DNA of 64,000 bases from GCA-2401735 sp051252095 (GTDB lineage Bacteria; Pseudomonadota; Gammaproteobacteria; Burkholderiales; Methylophilaceae). Of this stretch, positions 37,496 to 47,003 are shown piece by piece; within the stretch, counting starts at the first letter, position 1; each line of letters begins with the position of its first letter. The notes beneath the pieces were generated by a model. The model searched no databases. It was given only the letters and a program-made list of their open reading frames with translations, and was not told the origin of the DNA. The stretch spans positions 186,001-250,000 of the forward strand of contig JBPOFK010000001.1 of NCBI GenBank assembly GCA_051252095.1, in the 5' to 3' direction. The translations under genes were made by a program, and so were the position numbers.

Positions 37496-37981
37496 GTGGA
37501 TGAAGGTAAGTCATTGGCTAGTCAAACACAACAAATATTAACCTTTGGGTGGCGTGAATGGGTACAGCTCCCAGAATTAGGCTTGCCAGCAATAAAAGCA
37601 AAAGTTGATACAGGCGCGCGTACTTCTGCATTACACGCTTTTGATTTGCGACCGTTTATTGAGAACGGCAAGCAACGTATTGAGTTTAGTATTCATCCCA
37701 AGCAACGCAATATAGATGCTGTCGTTGTCTGCCAAGCAGATGTGTTTGATCAGCGTATTGTAAGTGATTCTGGCGGACATAAAGAAGAGCGTTATGTCAT
37801 TCTTACCACGCTTGTGATTGGTTTGCATGCATGGTCAATCGAGATGACATTAACCGCACGCGATAATATGAAGTTCAGAATGTTATTAGGTAGAACAGCC
37901 TTGGAGAACAGGGCGCTTGTGGACGCCTCTCATTCCTATTTGGTTGGTAAAAGGCTAAGACCAGTTAAGCGTGATAGATAA
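37496..37981 (+). CDS. Retropepsin-like protease, RimB / ATP-dependent zinc protease family
   Basis: This 161-residue protein has the aspartic-protease-like motif VDTGARTSALHA with D38-T39-G40. It belongs to the family once named ATP-dependent zinc protease, and Pseudomonas RimB is a member. RimB processes poly-glutamylated RpsF. The gene is divergent from the RimK-type ligase, which supports a shared pathway. The start is a GTG at 37496. A TTG at 37514 with AAGG upstream is an equal alternative. Confidence 0.85.
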   Translation: MDEGKSLASQTQQILTFGWREWVQLPELGLPAIKAKVDTGARTSALHAFDLRPFIENGKQRIEFSIHPKQRNIDAVVVCQADVFDQRIVSDSGGHKEERYVILTTLVIGLHAWSIEMTLTARDNMKFRMLLGRTALENRALVDASHSYLVGKRLRPVKRDR

Positions 37982-37984
37982 TAA

Positions 37985-39070
37985 ATGACGACTGGACTCT
38001 ATTGGGCTACTTTTTCCCTAACAATATTTACTTTACTTCCTTTATGGCGTAATCCGCATTGGCTAGTGCGGGGATGGGACTTTCCCCGATTGCAATTAGC
38101 GGTAATCGCACTAGTCTTGTTCATAGCAGACTGCATATATTTCGATTTTGCACAGCATGTAAGTTGGCTTGTGGCAATCATCACCGCAGTTTGTTTTATT
38201 TGGCAGATGGGCTGGGTATTACCTTACTTGCCATTGTGGCCAGTAGAAGTTCTCACAACAAAAAACGGTAACAATGATGCACAGCTTTCGATTATTACAG
38301 CAAATGTACTGATGACGAATAAAGAAGCACACCTGTTAATTGATCATGTTCGCCAATATAAACCAGATATTTTACTCACATTGGAGACGAACGAATGGTG
38401 GGAAAAACAGCTAGATGTCCTTCAGTCGGAGATGCCGCATACTATTAAATGTGCATTAAATAATCTATACGGTATGCATGTGTATTCACGCCTGCCAATA
38501 GATGAGGCAGAAATTTCATACCTAGTTGAAAGTGACGTGCCTTCTATTCATGCGCTATTGACATTACGAACGGGCGATCAGGTGAGGGTACATTTCCTAC
38601 ATCCTGCACCGCCTAGTCCAACAGAGAATGAAGAGTCAACAGAGCGTGATGCTGAGCTAATTGTTGTGGCAAAAAGTATTGCAAAATCTAAACAAGCAAT
38701 TGTTGTCGCTGGTGATTTAAACGATGTAGCATGGTCAGCGACGACTAGATTATTCCGCAAAATAAGCGGTTTACTTGATCCAAGAATAGGGCGAGGTATC
38801 TTTAGTACATTTCATGCAAAATATCCATTCTTCCGGTGGCCTCTTGACCACCTTTTTCATAGCAAACATTTCACACTAGCTAAAATTAAACGATTGCCGT
38901 CTATTGGCTCTGATCATTTTCCTATGCTTGCTGTGCTTAGCTTTGATGGCACCGCAAAACATCAACAGGATGGCATTGAGGCAGATGCTGCTGATGTTGA
39001 GATGGCGAATGAAATAACAAGCGATGAAAACTTGAAGAATGAAAAGGTTCCGCAGCCAGGCCTATCATAA
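37985..39070 (+). CDS. Membrane-anchored endonuclease/exonuclease/phosphatase-family protein
   Basis: Three hydrophobic segments in the first ~85 residues anchor an EEP-fold domain: ITANVLMTNKE, TLETNEWWEK (metal-binding Glu), VVAGDLNDVAWSATTRLF and the final SIGSDHFPMLAVLS. All catalytic positions seem present. The substrate may be nucleic acid, a lipid or a phosphoester. The C-terminus is a low-complexity acidic extension (EADAADVEMANE). It follows the protease gene by 3 bp and is probably cotranscribed. It is 361 residues long. Confidence 0.88.
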   Translation: MTTGLYWATFSLTIFTLLPLWRNPHWLVRGWDFPRLQLAVIALVLFIADCIYFDFAQHVSWLVAIITAVCFIWQMGWVLPYLPLWPVEVLTTKNGNNDAQLSIITANVLMTNKEAHLLIDHVRQYKPDILLTLETNEWWEKQLDVLQSEMPHTIKCALNNLYGMHVYSRLPIDEAEISYLVESDVPSIHALLTLRTGDQVRVHFLHPAPPSPTENEESTERDAELIVVAKSIAKSKQAIVVAGDLNDVAWSATTRLFRKISGLLDPRIGRGIFSTFHAKYPFFRWPLDHLFHSKHFTLAKIKRLPSIGSDHFPMLAVLSFDGTAKHQQDGIEADAADVEMANEITSDENLKNEKVPQPGLS

Positions 39071-39090
39071 CTTCGCGCTCCGTTTGCGCT

Positions 39091-39849
39091 TTATTGAATG
39101 AGAAACTGTGAAACAGTGTTGATAAATGCTTCTGGCGCTTCAGCATGCACCCAATGGCCAGTTGGTAAACTTGCAAATTCTGCTTGGGTAAAGTGTTTTT
39201 GTATCAGTGAGATATCACTATCCGTTATATAGTTACTGTGCTCACCACGGATAAATAAGCTAGCTTTATCATACGGATATAATTCAGCGAGTGCCGCGAT
39301 CAGTGCAGGGTAGTTTGCTTTAAGCGCTGGCAAATTAATGCGCCAGTATTGGCCTTCCTCTGTTTTAACCAAGTTCATCAGTAAAAACTGTCGTACCATT
39401 TTGTTCGGTATGACATGGCTTAATGTTTTATCCACGTCAGTTCTAGATTTCATTTTGTGAAGATTAACTGCCATCATGGCATCAATCAAGTGTGTATGTT
39501 CATCGCTATAAGACCGCATAGACATATCAACCACGATTAATTTGTCCATACGCTCGGGATGCTGCATTGCAAACTGCATTGCCACTTTTCCGCCAAGCGA
39601 ATGCCCCAGTAAATGAATAGTCACTAGATTTAATGCATCACATAACTCAAATATGTCGTTCACCATTGCTGCATAAGTTTGCGAATGATGATGGGGTGAC
39701 CTACCATGATTCCTTAAATCAACACTAATCACTTGGTAGCTTTTAGATAGTTGCTTAGCGACGGTTCCCCAATTATCGGATGAACCGAATAAACCATGAA
39801 GCAAAATAAGCGGGTTGCCTTGGCCAAGGCTTTGATAATGTAATTGCAT
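39091..39849 (-). CDS. Alpha/beta hydrolase, YbfF-like esterase
   Basis: This 252-residue alpha/beta hydrolase has the oxyanion HGLFGSSDNWG at 18-28, the nucleophile S84 in GHSLGG, and the catalytic histidine in PTGHWVHAEAP near the C-terminus. The pattern LRNHGRSPH is typical of the YbfF group, which hydrolyses short acyl esters and acyl-CoA. There is no signal peptide, so the enzyme is cytoplasmic. It is convergent with the EEP gene. Confidence 0.88.
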   Translation of the reverse strand: MQLHYQSLGQGNPLILLHGLFGSSDNWGTVAKQLSKSYQVISVDLRNHGRSPHHHSQTYAAMVNDIFELCDALNLVTIHLLGHSLGGKVAMQFAMQHPERMDKLIVVDMSMRSYSDEHTHLIDAMMAVNLHKMKSRTDVDKTLSHVIPNKMVRQFLLMNLVKTEEGQYWRINLPALKANYPALIAALAELYPYDKASLFIRGEHSNYITDSDISLIQKHFTQAEFASLPTGHWVHAEAPEAFINTVSQFLIQ

Positions 39850-39912
39850 ACAGGTGCTATTCTAGCGTTAACAAGCGCAAACTTTAACCATATTCGTTTA
39901 TCTTGTTCATGG

Positions 39913-40815
39913 TTAAGGTTGGTAGCATTGCATGTCTTCTGCAAAAGACATAGGTCCTGCATAATGCTGGCGTATTGCTGCTTGGCTATTGTTAGTATGG
40001 TCTAGTGTTCTTAACATATGGTGTGACAAAACTAAGTACTTAACATGCGCTTGCGATGCAATCTGTCCAATAACAGAAGGTGGCATATGCAAATTTCTTG
40101 CAATGCCTTTTGCACTTTGTGGAATGGCATGATGGGCGACCAATAAATCCGCATTGTTGGCTAAATGGGTAAGTGTATGGTTATCGTTGTTCATGTCACC
40201 ACTGAACACAATTTTTTTGTTCGCAATCTTAATTTGCCATGCAACAGCCGGGATTGGACCATGATGCGTAGGCACAGCTGTTACTTGATAATAGGCATTG
40301 TTTATAATGGTTTGCTCCAGTTTATTTTCTAGCGTAATGTCATGTGGCCGAATGGTGTAACTTTCAGTACCATCTAGATAACTGCTTAAGTACCGATAGG
40401 CACCATTGGAACCAAATAATGTTTGGATAAAGTTAGTGGTTGATGGCATTACAGCATTACCATCTGGTCCAAAAATGAGTAAGTCTTGTGTCCGATTTGT
40501 AAAAAAAGAGGCTTTAATGAGCGCAGGCAAGTCCGCACTGTGGTCAACGTGTAGATGGGTTAATAACACGGCATCTAAATCGTTAATATCGGCGTTAGTT
40601 TGCTCTAGATGCAGCATGCTGCCACTGCCTATATCCACTAATAACCTTGCTTTGCCGTTGTGCCATATTAAATAACTGCTTGATGCACGTTTGTCACCTA
40701 GCTCTGGTCCGCCAGAGCCTAAGACTTGTAGCCATACACCATTTTCACCGCAATTAGCATTTGCGATGTTAGCAAAGCATACAAAAAATAACATGAAAGA
40801 AATGCGCCGTATCAT
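39913..40815 (-). CDS. Exported MBL-fold metallohydrolase
   Basis: A signal peptide (RRISFMLFFVCFANIANA, cleavage near residue 20) precedes a metallo-beta-lactamase-fold domain with HLHVDH at 87-92 as the dinuclear zinc motif, SGDMNND and VLSHHM as later ligands. The shape resembles ribonuclease Z and cyclic-nucleotide or phosphonate hydrolases, not antibiotic beta-lactamases. The substrate is unknown. The 300-residue product is probably periplasmic. The gene is divergent from the ABC exporter. Confidence 0.87.
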   Translation of the reverse strand: MIRRISFMLFFVCFANIANANCGENGVWLQVLGSGGPELGDKRASSSYLIWHNGKARLLVDIGSGSMLHLEQTNADINDLDAVLLTHLHVDHSADLPALIKASFFTNRTQDLLIFGPDGNAVMPSTTNFIQTLFGSNGAYRYLSSYLDGTESYTIRPHDITLENKLEQTIINNAYYQVTAVPTHHGPIPAVAWQIKIANKKIVFSGDMNNDNHTLTHLANNADLLVAHHAIPQSAKGIARNLHMPPSVIGQIASQAHVKYLVLSHHMLRTLDHTNNSQAAIRQHYAGPMSFAEDMQCYQP

Positions 40816-40935
40816 CGGTTCATAGTCTATATTGTTTGTTTTGTCAGTAAATACTTTAAATTATCTAACAATAATAAGTAAGCACTTTATTACTATCATC
40901 AGGTCTTATAAACCTTATTACAGAAAATTCAAACC

Positions 40936-42741
40936 ATGGCGCAAGACAAGACAACAAAAAATAAGCAAAGATTGGAACCCAAACGTGTGGCATCATTAAA
41001 AGATTTATGGCCTTTTTTAAAGCCTTATCGCTTGCAAATGGCGCTTGCTTTCGTCTTGTTGTGCTTGGCATCTGCTGCCCTATTGCTGGTTCCATTAGCA
41101 TTTAGGGATTTGATTGATGTAGGTTTTGGTAAAAGTAATAGTGAAGCGCCCACAGTAAATATTGATACAAAATTTGGCGTGCTGTTTGCACTAGCAGCCT
41201 TTTGGGCACTGATGGTTGCAGCGCGCTACTATATGGTATCTTGGATAGGTGAGCGGGTTACCGTGGATTTGCGCAGTGCTGTCTACGCAAGTGTATTAAG
41301 GCAATCGCCGCAGTTTTTTGAAACCTTACAAACTGGAGAAGTGCTGTCCCGTTTAACAGGAGATACCACCCTGATTCAAACAGTTGTGGGTAGTTCTGCA
41401 TCGATGGGCTTACGCAGTCTATTCCAGTTTGTTGGTGGCATGATCATGCTTGCAGTGACTAGCTTTTATTTATTCTCAATTAATATTGGGTTAATGATTT
41501 GTTTGATTTTTCCCATCATGTTAATCGGGCGTTCAGTCAAAAAGCTCTCGCGTGAATCTCAAGACCGAATCGCCGATAGTTCTGCGATGGCGGGTGAAAT
41601 TTTAAATGCCATGCCAACTGTACAATCTTATACACAAGAAGCCAGTGAAACGAACCGCTTTGCCAATAGCGCACAGTTAAGCTTTTTAACGGCAATCAGA
41701 CGTGTCAAGGTCAGAGCTTTGCTGACTGCAGTCATTATTACCGCCGTCATGGGCACCATCATTTTTGTCTTATGGTTAGGCGCGCGGCAGGTGAGCAACG
41801 GTGAGATGACCGGAGGTGAGTTGGCTTCATTTGTTTTATATGCGGCTATGGTAGCTGGCAGTGTCAGTACCATGGCACAAGTCTGGGGTGATATTATGCG
41901 TGCCGCTGGGGCCACTGAGCGTTTGCTTGAACTATTGCACACCGAAACAGCAATCATAGATGCGAGTTTGCCAATGCCGCTCACTGATGTATCCAAAGCT
42001 GAAATTCAGTTTAGCAATGTGCAATTTCACTACCCGTCACGTCCACTCACTCCAGCACTAAACAACGTGAGCTTGCACATTAGTCCAGGTGAAACTGTAG
42101 CGCTAGTAGGGCCATCAGGGGCAGGAAAAACCACTATTTTTCAGCTGTTGCTAAGATTTTACGATGCGCAAACTGGCAGCATCACCATTAATGGTCAAAA
42201 CACCAGCGACATCAGCTTGCATGATTTGCGCAATTTGATTGCTATCGTGCCGCAAGACCCTGTGATTTTTTCAGCGAATGTATTAGAAAATATCCGCTAT
42301 GGAAATCCCAAGGCATCAGATGAAGCGGTCATTGCCGTAGCAACTGCGGCACAAGTTGCACAATTTGTGCCGCAATTACCCGAAGGTTACCGCACATTCT
42401 TAGGGGAGCGCGGTACCCGTTTGTCGGGGGGACAAAAACAACGTATTGCAATTGCACGCGCCATGCTAAAAAATGCGCCAATTTTATTATTAGATGAGGC
42501 TACCAGTGCGCTGGATGCAGAATCAGAAATTCTGGTGCAACAAGGTCTAAATGCGGCCATGCAGGGCAGAACCACACTGATAATTGCTCACCGATTAGCC
42601 ACTGTGCAAAAAGCCGATAAAATTGTGGTGATGGAAAAAGGTGAGATTGTAGAAGTGGGCGATGCGTCAGAACTGCGCAGAAAAGATGGTTTATATGCAA
42701 GGCTTGCGCAATTGCAGTTTACAACTGACGAACCACTTTAA
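40936..42741 (+). CDS. ABC exporter, MsbA-like lipid/multidrug type
   Basis: This homodimeric half-transporter has an ABC1 membrane domain of six helices (to about residue 320) followed by the ATPase. Walker A GPSGAGKT is at 392-399, the signature is LSGGQKQR, and Walker B is ILLLDEATSALD. At 601 residues it fits MsbA-related exporters of lipids, peptides or drugs. Without a neighbouring lpxK, true MsbA function is doubtful. The start is ATG at 40936, and a weak site precedes it. Confidence 0.9.
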   Translation: MAQDKTTKNKQRLEPKRVASLKDLWPFLKPYRLQMALAFVLLCLASAALLLVPLAFRDLIDVGFGKSNSEAPTVNIDTKFGVLFALAAFWALMVAARYYMVSWIGERVTVDLRSAVYASVLRQSPQFFETLQTGEVLSRLTGDTTLIQTVVGSSASMGLRSLFQFVGGMIMLAVTSFYLFSINIGLMICLIFPIMLIGRSVKKLSRESQDRIADSSAMAGEILNAMPTVQSYTQEASETNRFANSAQLSFLTAIRRVKVRALLTAVIITAVMGTIIFVLWLGARQVSNGEMTGGELASFVLYAAMVAGSVSTMAQVWGDIMRAAGATERLLELLHTETAIIDASLPMPLTDVSKAEIQFSNVQFHYPSRPLTPALNNVSLHISPGETVALVGPSGAGKTTIFQLLLRFYDAQTGSITINGQNTSDISLHDLRNLIAIVPQDPVIFSANVLENIRYGNPKASDEAVIAVATAAQVAQFVPQLPEGYRTFLGERGTRLSGGQKQRIAIARAMLKNAPILLLDEATSALDAESEILVQQGLNAAMQGRTTLIIAHRLATVQKADKIVVMEKGEIVEVGDASELRRKDGLYARLAQLQFTTDEPL

Positions 42742-42762
42742 TCTTTTTTGATGAGCATCCTT

Positions 42763-43206
42763 TTAGTGCAACTGCTCATTTAACGTAGCGTTACCTTCAC
42801 CACCAAAGCGTGTTGCCAAATATCCCATGATTAAACCAATCAGAGCACCTTCAGCTACAAACCAAAAGGGTGATTTTAATACGCCGTTATAGCCAAACAT
42901 GGAAATCAATAATGTTTGCATGGCATCGTAAGCAAAAAAGGTTAAAACAAAATTCATCCAACCGCCAATCAATGGCGCACGAACCCACCAAGGCATTGGT
43001 AATCTTAATACAGGGTGATAAGTCATTACGCCAAACACGCCGATAATAGCCCCTAGCGTAGTGTACCAAAATAATATACCGACTCTTAATAAAAGACTGG
43101 CATCAGGCCAAAAGTACGGTAGCAAAATAAACCCAGTCAGACCAAAGGCTAGACCAACAACTTTCCCAACCGCTATGCGGGTTACTAATGATGGATTGCC
43201 AAACAT
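42763..43206 (-). CDS. Small integral membrane protein, unknown function
   Basis: This is a 147-residue protein with about four hydrophobic helices (GLAFGLTGFILLPYFW, GILFWYTTLGAIIGVFG, LIGGWMNFVLTFFAY, GALIGLIMGYLATRF). AGGAG lies 7 bases before the ATG at 43206. It converges on the ABC exporter. I recognise no family. Glycine-rich helices suggest tight packing, not transport. Confidence 0.75.
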   Translation of the reverse strand: MFGNPSLVTRIAVGKVVGLAFGLTGFILLPYFWPDASLLLRVGILFWYTTLGAIIGVFGVMTYHPVLRLPMPWWVRAPLIGGWMNFVLTFFAYDAMQTLLISMFGYNGVLKSPFWFVAEGALIGLIMGYLATRFGGEGNATLNEQLH

Positions 43207-43314
43207 GAGCTTCTCCTCTGCAATGAATAGTCAAGTAAGAGGTTTAAGTATCGCGCAAACTCCACAAATTGCAAGTGGTAACAATAAATGTATATCCATG
43301 ATTAGATAAAATAA

Positions 43315-43337
43315 AACCTGCCGAAGCAGGTTTTTTT
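43315..43337 (-). terminator. Intrinsic terminator after the NHL-repeat lipoprotein gene
   Basis: The stem AACCTGC / GCAGGTT has a 4-base CGAA loop. T-rich sequence flanks it on both sides, so it can work in both directions. It lies 12 bp after the end of the minus-strand lipoprotein gene and is its natural terminator. Confidence 0.8.
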
Positions 43338-43348
43338 AAGGCGAAAAA

Positions 43349-44266
43349 TTATTTTGTCAGATCAATGAAGTCTAACTCACCAGCTTTCATATCAGGAACC
43401 ATCAAATAGTGCTCGTCTTTAGTAATGGCGATATCTGCTGCCGCTTGGTACTGTGGGCCTATGGATGTAATTTCACCATCGACTCCCATCACAAACACTT
43501 TGCCGTTTTTCCAATCGCTCACATACAGCTTGCCGCTTGAATGATGCACAAGCCCATCGCCACCGCCAAAACCTTCGCCAATATCAGTCAATTCACTTGT
43601 TTCTGTATTTAAGTTATACAATATGCCAGAAGTAAAATCAACATAGGTTAAAAACGTCCCAGTATCATCAGCCAGCAGGCCATTAGGTGCTAGAACCAAT
43701 GGGTTGTCTGATCCATCTAATAACTTAGTTACATCGCCGCTAGCATTAACTTTATAAATCACGCCACCTTTACCAGTTTCCATGTTGCCAGTGTCCGATA
43801 CATATAAATTGCCTTGTGGGTCAGCTTCTAAGTCATTTAAAAATTGCGGTGGGGTTGTAAAAGCGCTCGCTGGTACAAACACTTCTTTTTGTGTAGCGTC
43901 CATTAGATTTACTTTAATCACTTGGGTGTTATCCGCCACATACAGAGAATCACCAATAATCACTAAGCCTTTGGGATCATCAAAGCCATCAGCAAACACA
44001 CTGAGTTGACCGTTTTCAATCACGCTAATTTGGCCATCACCGTCTTTGCCAAATTCATTAATTTCCGATACATAAATTTTGCCATCTTTGGCTTGCACAA
44101 CTGATTCTGGTGTTTTTAAGCCAGTCATTTTTGTTAACGCAACAGTTTCTGGAGTCTCAGTTTCCATCTCCGTTGCCTCTTTGTCTACGCAACCAATTAA
44201 GCTGGCAAAAACAACTGCACTTAATAGGGTGACTTTAAATAAACGAACAGTCGACTGATTTAACAT
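43349..44266 (-). CDS. SMP-30/NHL-like beta-propeller lipoprotein
   Basis: The signal peptide ends in a lipobox (FASLIGC, cysteine near residue 26), then an acidic Thr/Glu linker and a six-blade-like propeller with repeated segments such as VSEINEFGKDGDGQISVIENG, GNLYVSDTGN and GKLYVSDWKNGKVFV. This resembles gluconolactonase/SMP-30 and NHL proteins. These bind metals or lactones, but no enzymatic residue set is clear here. AAGGA precedes the ATG at 44266. It is 305 residues long. Confidence 0.83.
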   Translation of the reverse strand: MLNQSTVRLFKVTLLSAVVFASLIGCVDKEATEMETETPETVALTKMTGLKTPESVVQAKDGKIYVSEINEFGKDGDGQISVIENGQLSVFADGFDDPKGLVIIGDSLYVADNTQVIKVNLMDATQKEVFVPASAFTTPPQFLNDLEADPQGNLYVSDTGNMETGKGGVIYKVNASGDVTKLLDGSDNPLVLAPNGLLADDTGTFLTYVDFTSGILYNLNTETSELTDIGEGFGGGDGLVHHSSGKLYVSDWKNGKVFVMGVDGEITSIGPQYQAAADIAITKDEHYLMVPDMKAGELDFIDLTK

Positions 44267-44501
44267 AGTGTCCTTAATGGTTTAGTAATCGATTGTGTTG
44301 CGTTGCTATTGCTTAACCGCAGCACTGCATGTTAATTCTACCTTAGTATGGTCAGAGATGCATCTTCTAAGAATTGAGCATTTGACTTTAGCCAATTTAA
44401 CTTCAATTGCACTTGCACAACTTATTTTTGCGTTTACATCACCTAGTAATGTATTATTCGAAATGATTGAAAGCCCGTTTAGAGGTTTAGGAGGTCAAAT
44501 A

Positions 44502-45587
44502 ATGTTCACACAATCAAATGGCGAGCATGTTGTAAGCAGTGAGCAGATTATTCGCAGGCTGTATCAAATTACCTATGATTACAAGAAGGGATTTGAGCAT
44601 CAAGTAACTCAACTGCTTAAGATGGGGCTTGAGAGGTTTGGGTTGGATATCGGTATTTTGTCCAAAGTTGAGCAAAATGAGTACATTATTCAGTCTTGCA
44701 AAGCGCCAACTAGTTTCTCTATAAAGGCTAGAGACATATTTGACTTGAGCGCCACTTATTGCAGTATTACATGTGCTGCCAAAGGCCCCGTCGCATTTGA
44801 GCATGTCGCTAAGGATGCCAAATTAGCTATTCACCCTGCTTACAAAGCATTTTCGCTTGAATCCTACATCGGTATTCCCATCCGTCTTAATGATGAGCTC
44901 TATGGCACATTAAACTTTTCTAGCCCTTATCCTACCCATAGAAAATTTCTTGATATTGATATTGATGCCTTGCAATTGATGGCTTCTTGGATAGAAGTTG
45001 AATTAATTCGCAAAGAACAAGAGGTGCAGCTTCATGCGCTGAACCAGGAACTTAAACACCAAGCAGATCACGACAGCTTAACGAACATTCCTAACCGTCG
45101 GGGAATGTATAAGAGCCTGCAAAAAAGTTTGAACCAACTAAGCAGAAAGCGTGGTGAGGGTATACTTGCAATAATCGATATCGATTACTTTAAAAAGCTG
45201 AATGATACCTGTGGACATCAAACAGGTGATGAGATGATTGTCCATGTTGTTAATAAAATTACTGAATCAATCCGCGATTATGAGTTTGTTGCAAGAATTG
45301 GTGGAGATGAGTTTCTACTTTGGTTGCCAGATACCAATCAAGAAAGAAGCGCTGTTGTTTTTCAGCGAATCATGCAGCAGATAGCAACTTTATCAACAGA
45401 CCTAGGTTCATTAACTGTATCCATAGGTGCGTATCATTTTTATTTTAGTAATAAAAATTGCAATGATTTAACCGTGTTAATTGATGTGCTTATGTCTAAA
45501 GCAGATAACGCACTCTATGAGGCTAAAAACCAAGGCCGCAATCGGTTTATTTATCATGAAGATTTGGATGTTGATTCATACTTGTGA
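44502..45587 (+). CDS. GAF-domain diguanylate cyclase
   Basis: This protein makes cyclic di-GMP. The ATG at 44502 is chosen because GGAGG lies 7 bases before it. The open frame upstream shows no homology. It has 361 residues, with a GAF sensor at about 20-170 (GIPIRLNDELYGTLNFSS), a short coiled coil (EQEVQLHALNQELKHQADHD), and then the GGDEF domain with the intact active site GGDEF at 267-271. The inhibitory site just before it reads RDYE in place of RxxD, so feedback control may be weaker. Confidence 0.92.
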   Translation: MFTQSNGEHVVSSEQIIRRLYQITYDYKKGFEHQVTQLLKMGLERFGLDIGILSKVEQNEYIIQSCKAPTSFSIKARDIFDLSATYCSITCAAKGPVAFEHVAKDAKLAIHPAYKAFSLESYIGIPIRLNDELYGTLNFSSPYPTHRKFLDIDIDALQLMASWIEVELIRKEQEVQLHALNQELKHQADHDSLTNIPNRRGMYKSLQKSLNQLSRKRGEGILAIIDIDYFKKLNDTCGHQTGDEMIVHVVNKITESIRDYEFVARIGGDEFLLWLPDTNQERSAVVFQRIMQQIATLSTDLGSLTVSIGAYHFYFSNKNCNDLTVLIDVLMSKADNALYEAKNQGRNRFIYHEDLDVDSYL

Positions 45588-45696
45588 CTTTCTTGAAACA
45601 ATATGAATCAGCTCCTAAAGTATTATCAGTAATAAGTACCACTTGAAGAAAAAAGGGGCTTAACACAGTTAGATTTAGATGTAAGAGTTAAAAAAA

Positions 45697-45725
45697 CAAA
45701 ACCCGGCGTGGTGGGTTTTGTTTTT
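45697..45725. terminator. Bidirectional terminator
   Basis: The stem CAAAACCC / GGGTTTTG is followed by TTTTTG on the plus strand and by a T-run (from the A6 at 45691) on the minus strand. It lies between the convergent diguanylate cyclase and FKBP genes and can serve both. Confidence 0.8.
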
Positions 45726-45743
45726 GAAATCATGATTAAGGCT

Positions 45744-46358
45744 TTACTCAATACCCAATAGCTCAACTTCAAATACCAGTGTAGCATCTGGGCCAATGAC
45801 AGGGCCACTGCCTTGTGCGCCATAAGCTAAATCAGATGGAATAGTGAGCTCATATTTATCGCCCACATTCATTAATTGCAATGCTTCAACCCAGCCAGCA
45901 ATTACACCTGTGACTGGGAAAACAGCAGGCTCTCCACGGTCATAAGAGCTATCAAATAAGGTGCCATCAATCAATGTGCCTTTGTAATGCACTTTTACCG
46001 TATCGCTAGCTTTTGGTTGTTCACCCTTGCCAGAAACCAGCGTTTTGTATTGTAAGCCGCTGTCAGTCGTGGTTACACCGTCTTTTTTACCGTTTTCTGC
46101 TAAATAGGCAGCACCTTCAGCTTTGTTTTTTGCATTCGATTCTGCTTGTTTTGCTTGGCTGATTTTTTGAATCTCTTCTACTGTGCTTTGTTTTTCAGCT
46201 TGTGATAAACGCGATGCGTTACCAGAAAATACATCGTTCACTGCTAATGCCAATGCATCTGTCTCTAATTCAAGACCATCATTTTTTAATTGATTCGCCA
46301 TATTTTCTCCAACAATATAGCTTAAGCGTTGGGTTAAGGTATTTAATTCATTTGCCAT
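45744..46358 (-). CDS. fklB: FKBP-type peptidyl-prolyl isomerase, FklB/Mip family
   Basis: This 204-residue FKBP isomerase assists folding of proline-containing proteins. The N-terminal helical dimerisation region spans about 1-100 (IVGENMANQLKNDGLELETD). The FKBP domain follows (VKVHYKGTLIDGTLFDSSYDRGEPAVFPVTGVI). There is no signal peptide, which matches FklB and not FkpA or Mip. It faces the cyclase gene across the shared terminator. Confidence 0.9.
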   Translation of the reverse strand: MANELNTLTQRLSYIVGENMANQLKNDGLELETDALALAVNDVFSGNASRLSQAEKQSTVEEIQKISQAKQAESNAKNKAEGAAYLAENGKKDGVTTTDSGLQYKTLVSGKGEQPKASDTVKVHYKGTLIDGTLFDSSYDRGEPAVFPVTGVIAGWVEALQLMNVGDKYELTIPSDLAYGAQGSGPVIGPDATLVFEVELLGIE

Positions 46359-46576
46359 TGTATGATTTACTTTCGTTTTTGTCTGTGTATGAAAAGAGGC
46401 TTGCTTTTATTTTTAGGGTCAACAGTATAACGCGTTATGGGTTGGATTAATAATCGGTAAAATAAAAACTGCCTTTGTCGGTGCTTGGTGATTCATTTGA
46501 AACTATTAGATTTCTAGGCAGTCGGTCTATAAAGTGGTCAGTAAATATACTTTTTTAAAATTTAAACAAGGGAGCC

Positions 46577-47002
46577 ATGATGAAAAGCAGTTTATTATTA
46601 GTAGTGTTTTTTGCCTTTAGTCTTGTGGCACAAGCAGGAGCAGAGTTATCTAATTCTCACAAAGAAGCTAAAGCTTATATTATTTCACCCGCCGACGGCG
46701 CAGTCGTAAAAAAGACATTTAAAGTCGTGTTTGGTTTAAGTAATATGGGTGTGGCGCCAGCAGGTACAATGCAGAAAAACACTGGTCATCATCATTTGTT
46801 AATCGATATGGATAGTTTGCCTGATTTAACCAAACCTTTAGGTAAAAATGAGCAATTAATGCATTTTGGTGGCGGGCAAACTGAAGCACTGATTACCTTA
46901 CCAAAAGGTCAGCATACTTTACAGTTAGTGTTAGGGAATTATGCGCATACCCCACATAAAATACCGGTGGTGTCTGAAAAAGTCACCATAACCGTTGAAT
47001 AA
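46577..47002 (+). CDS. DUF4399 exported protein
   Basis: This 141-residue secreted protein has a signal peptide (LLLVVFFAFSLVAQAGA) and one DUF4399 domain: VYIISPADGAVV-like start, NMGVAPAG, NTGHHHLLIDMD and the end LPKGQHTLQLVLGNY. The cluster of histidines HHH in the middle might bind metal. This is inferred only from composition. GGGAGCC precedes the start. Function is unknown. Confidence 0.85.
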   Translation: MMKSSLLLVVFFAFSLVAQAGAELSNSHKEAKAYIISPADGAVVKKTFKVVFGLSNMGVAPAGTMQKNTGHHHLLIDMDSLPDLTKPLGKNEQLMHFGGGQTEALITLPKGQHTLQLVLGNYAHTPHKIPVVSEKVTITVE

Positions 47003-47003
47003 A

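Noticed and set aside
40936..42741. True MsbA for lipid A transport
   Set aside because: The sequence fits the MsbA-like group, but no lpxK or other lipid A genes are adjacent, so the specific name was not used.
44295..44501. Upstream part of the diguanylate cyclase frame
   Set aside because: It has no homology, and GGAGG is ideally placed before the ATG at 44502.
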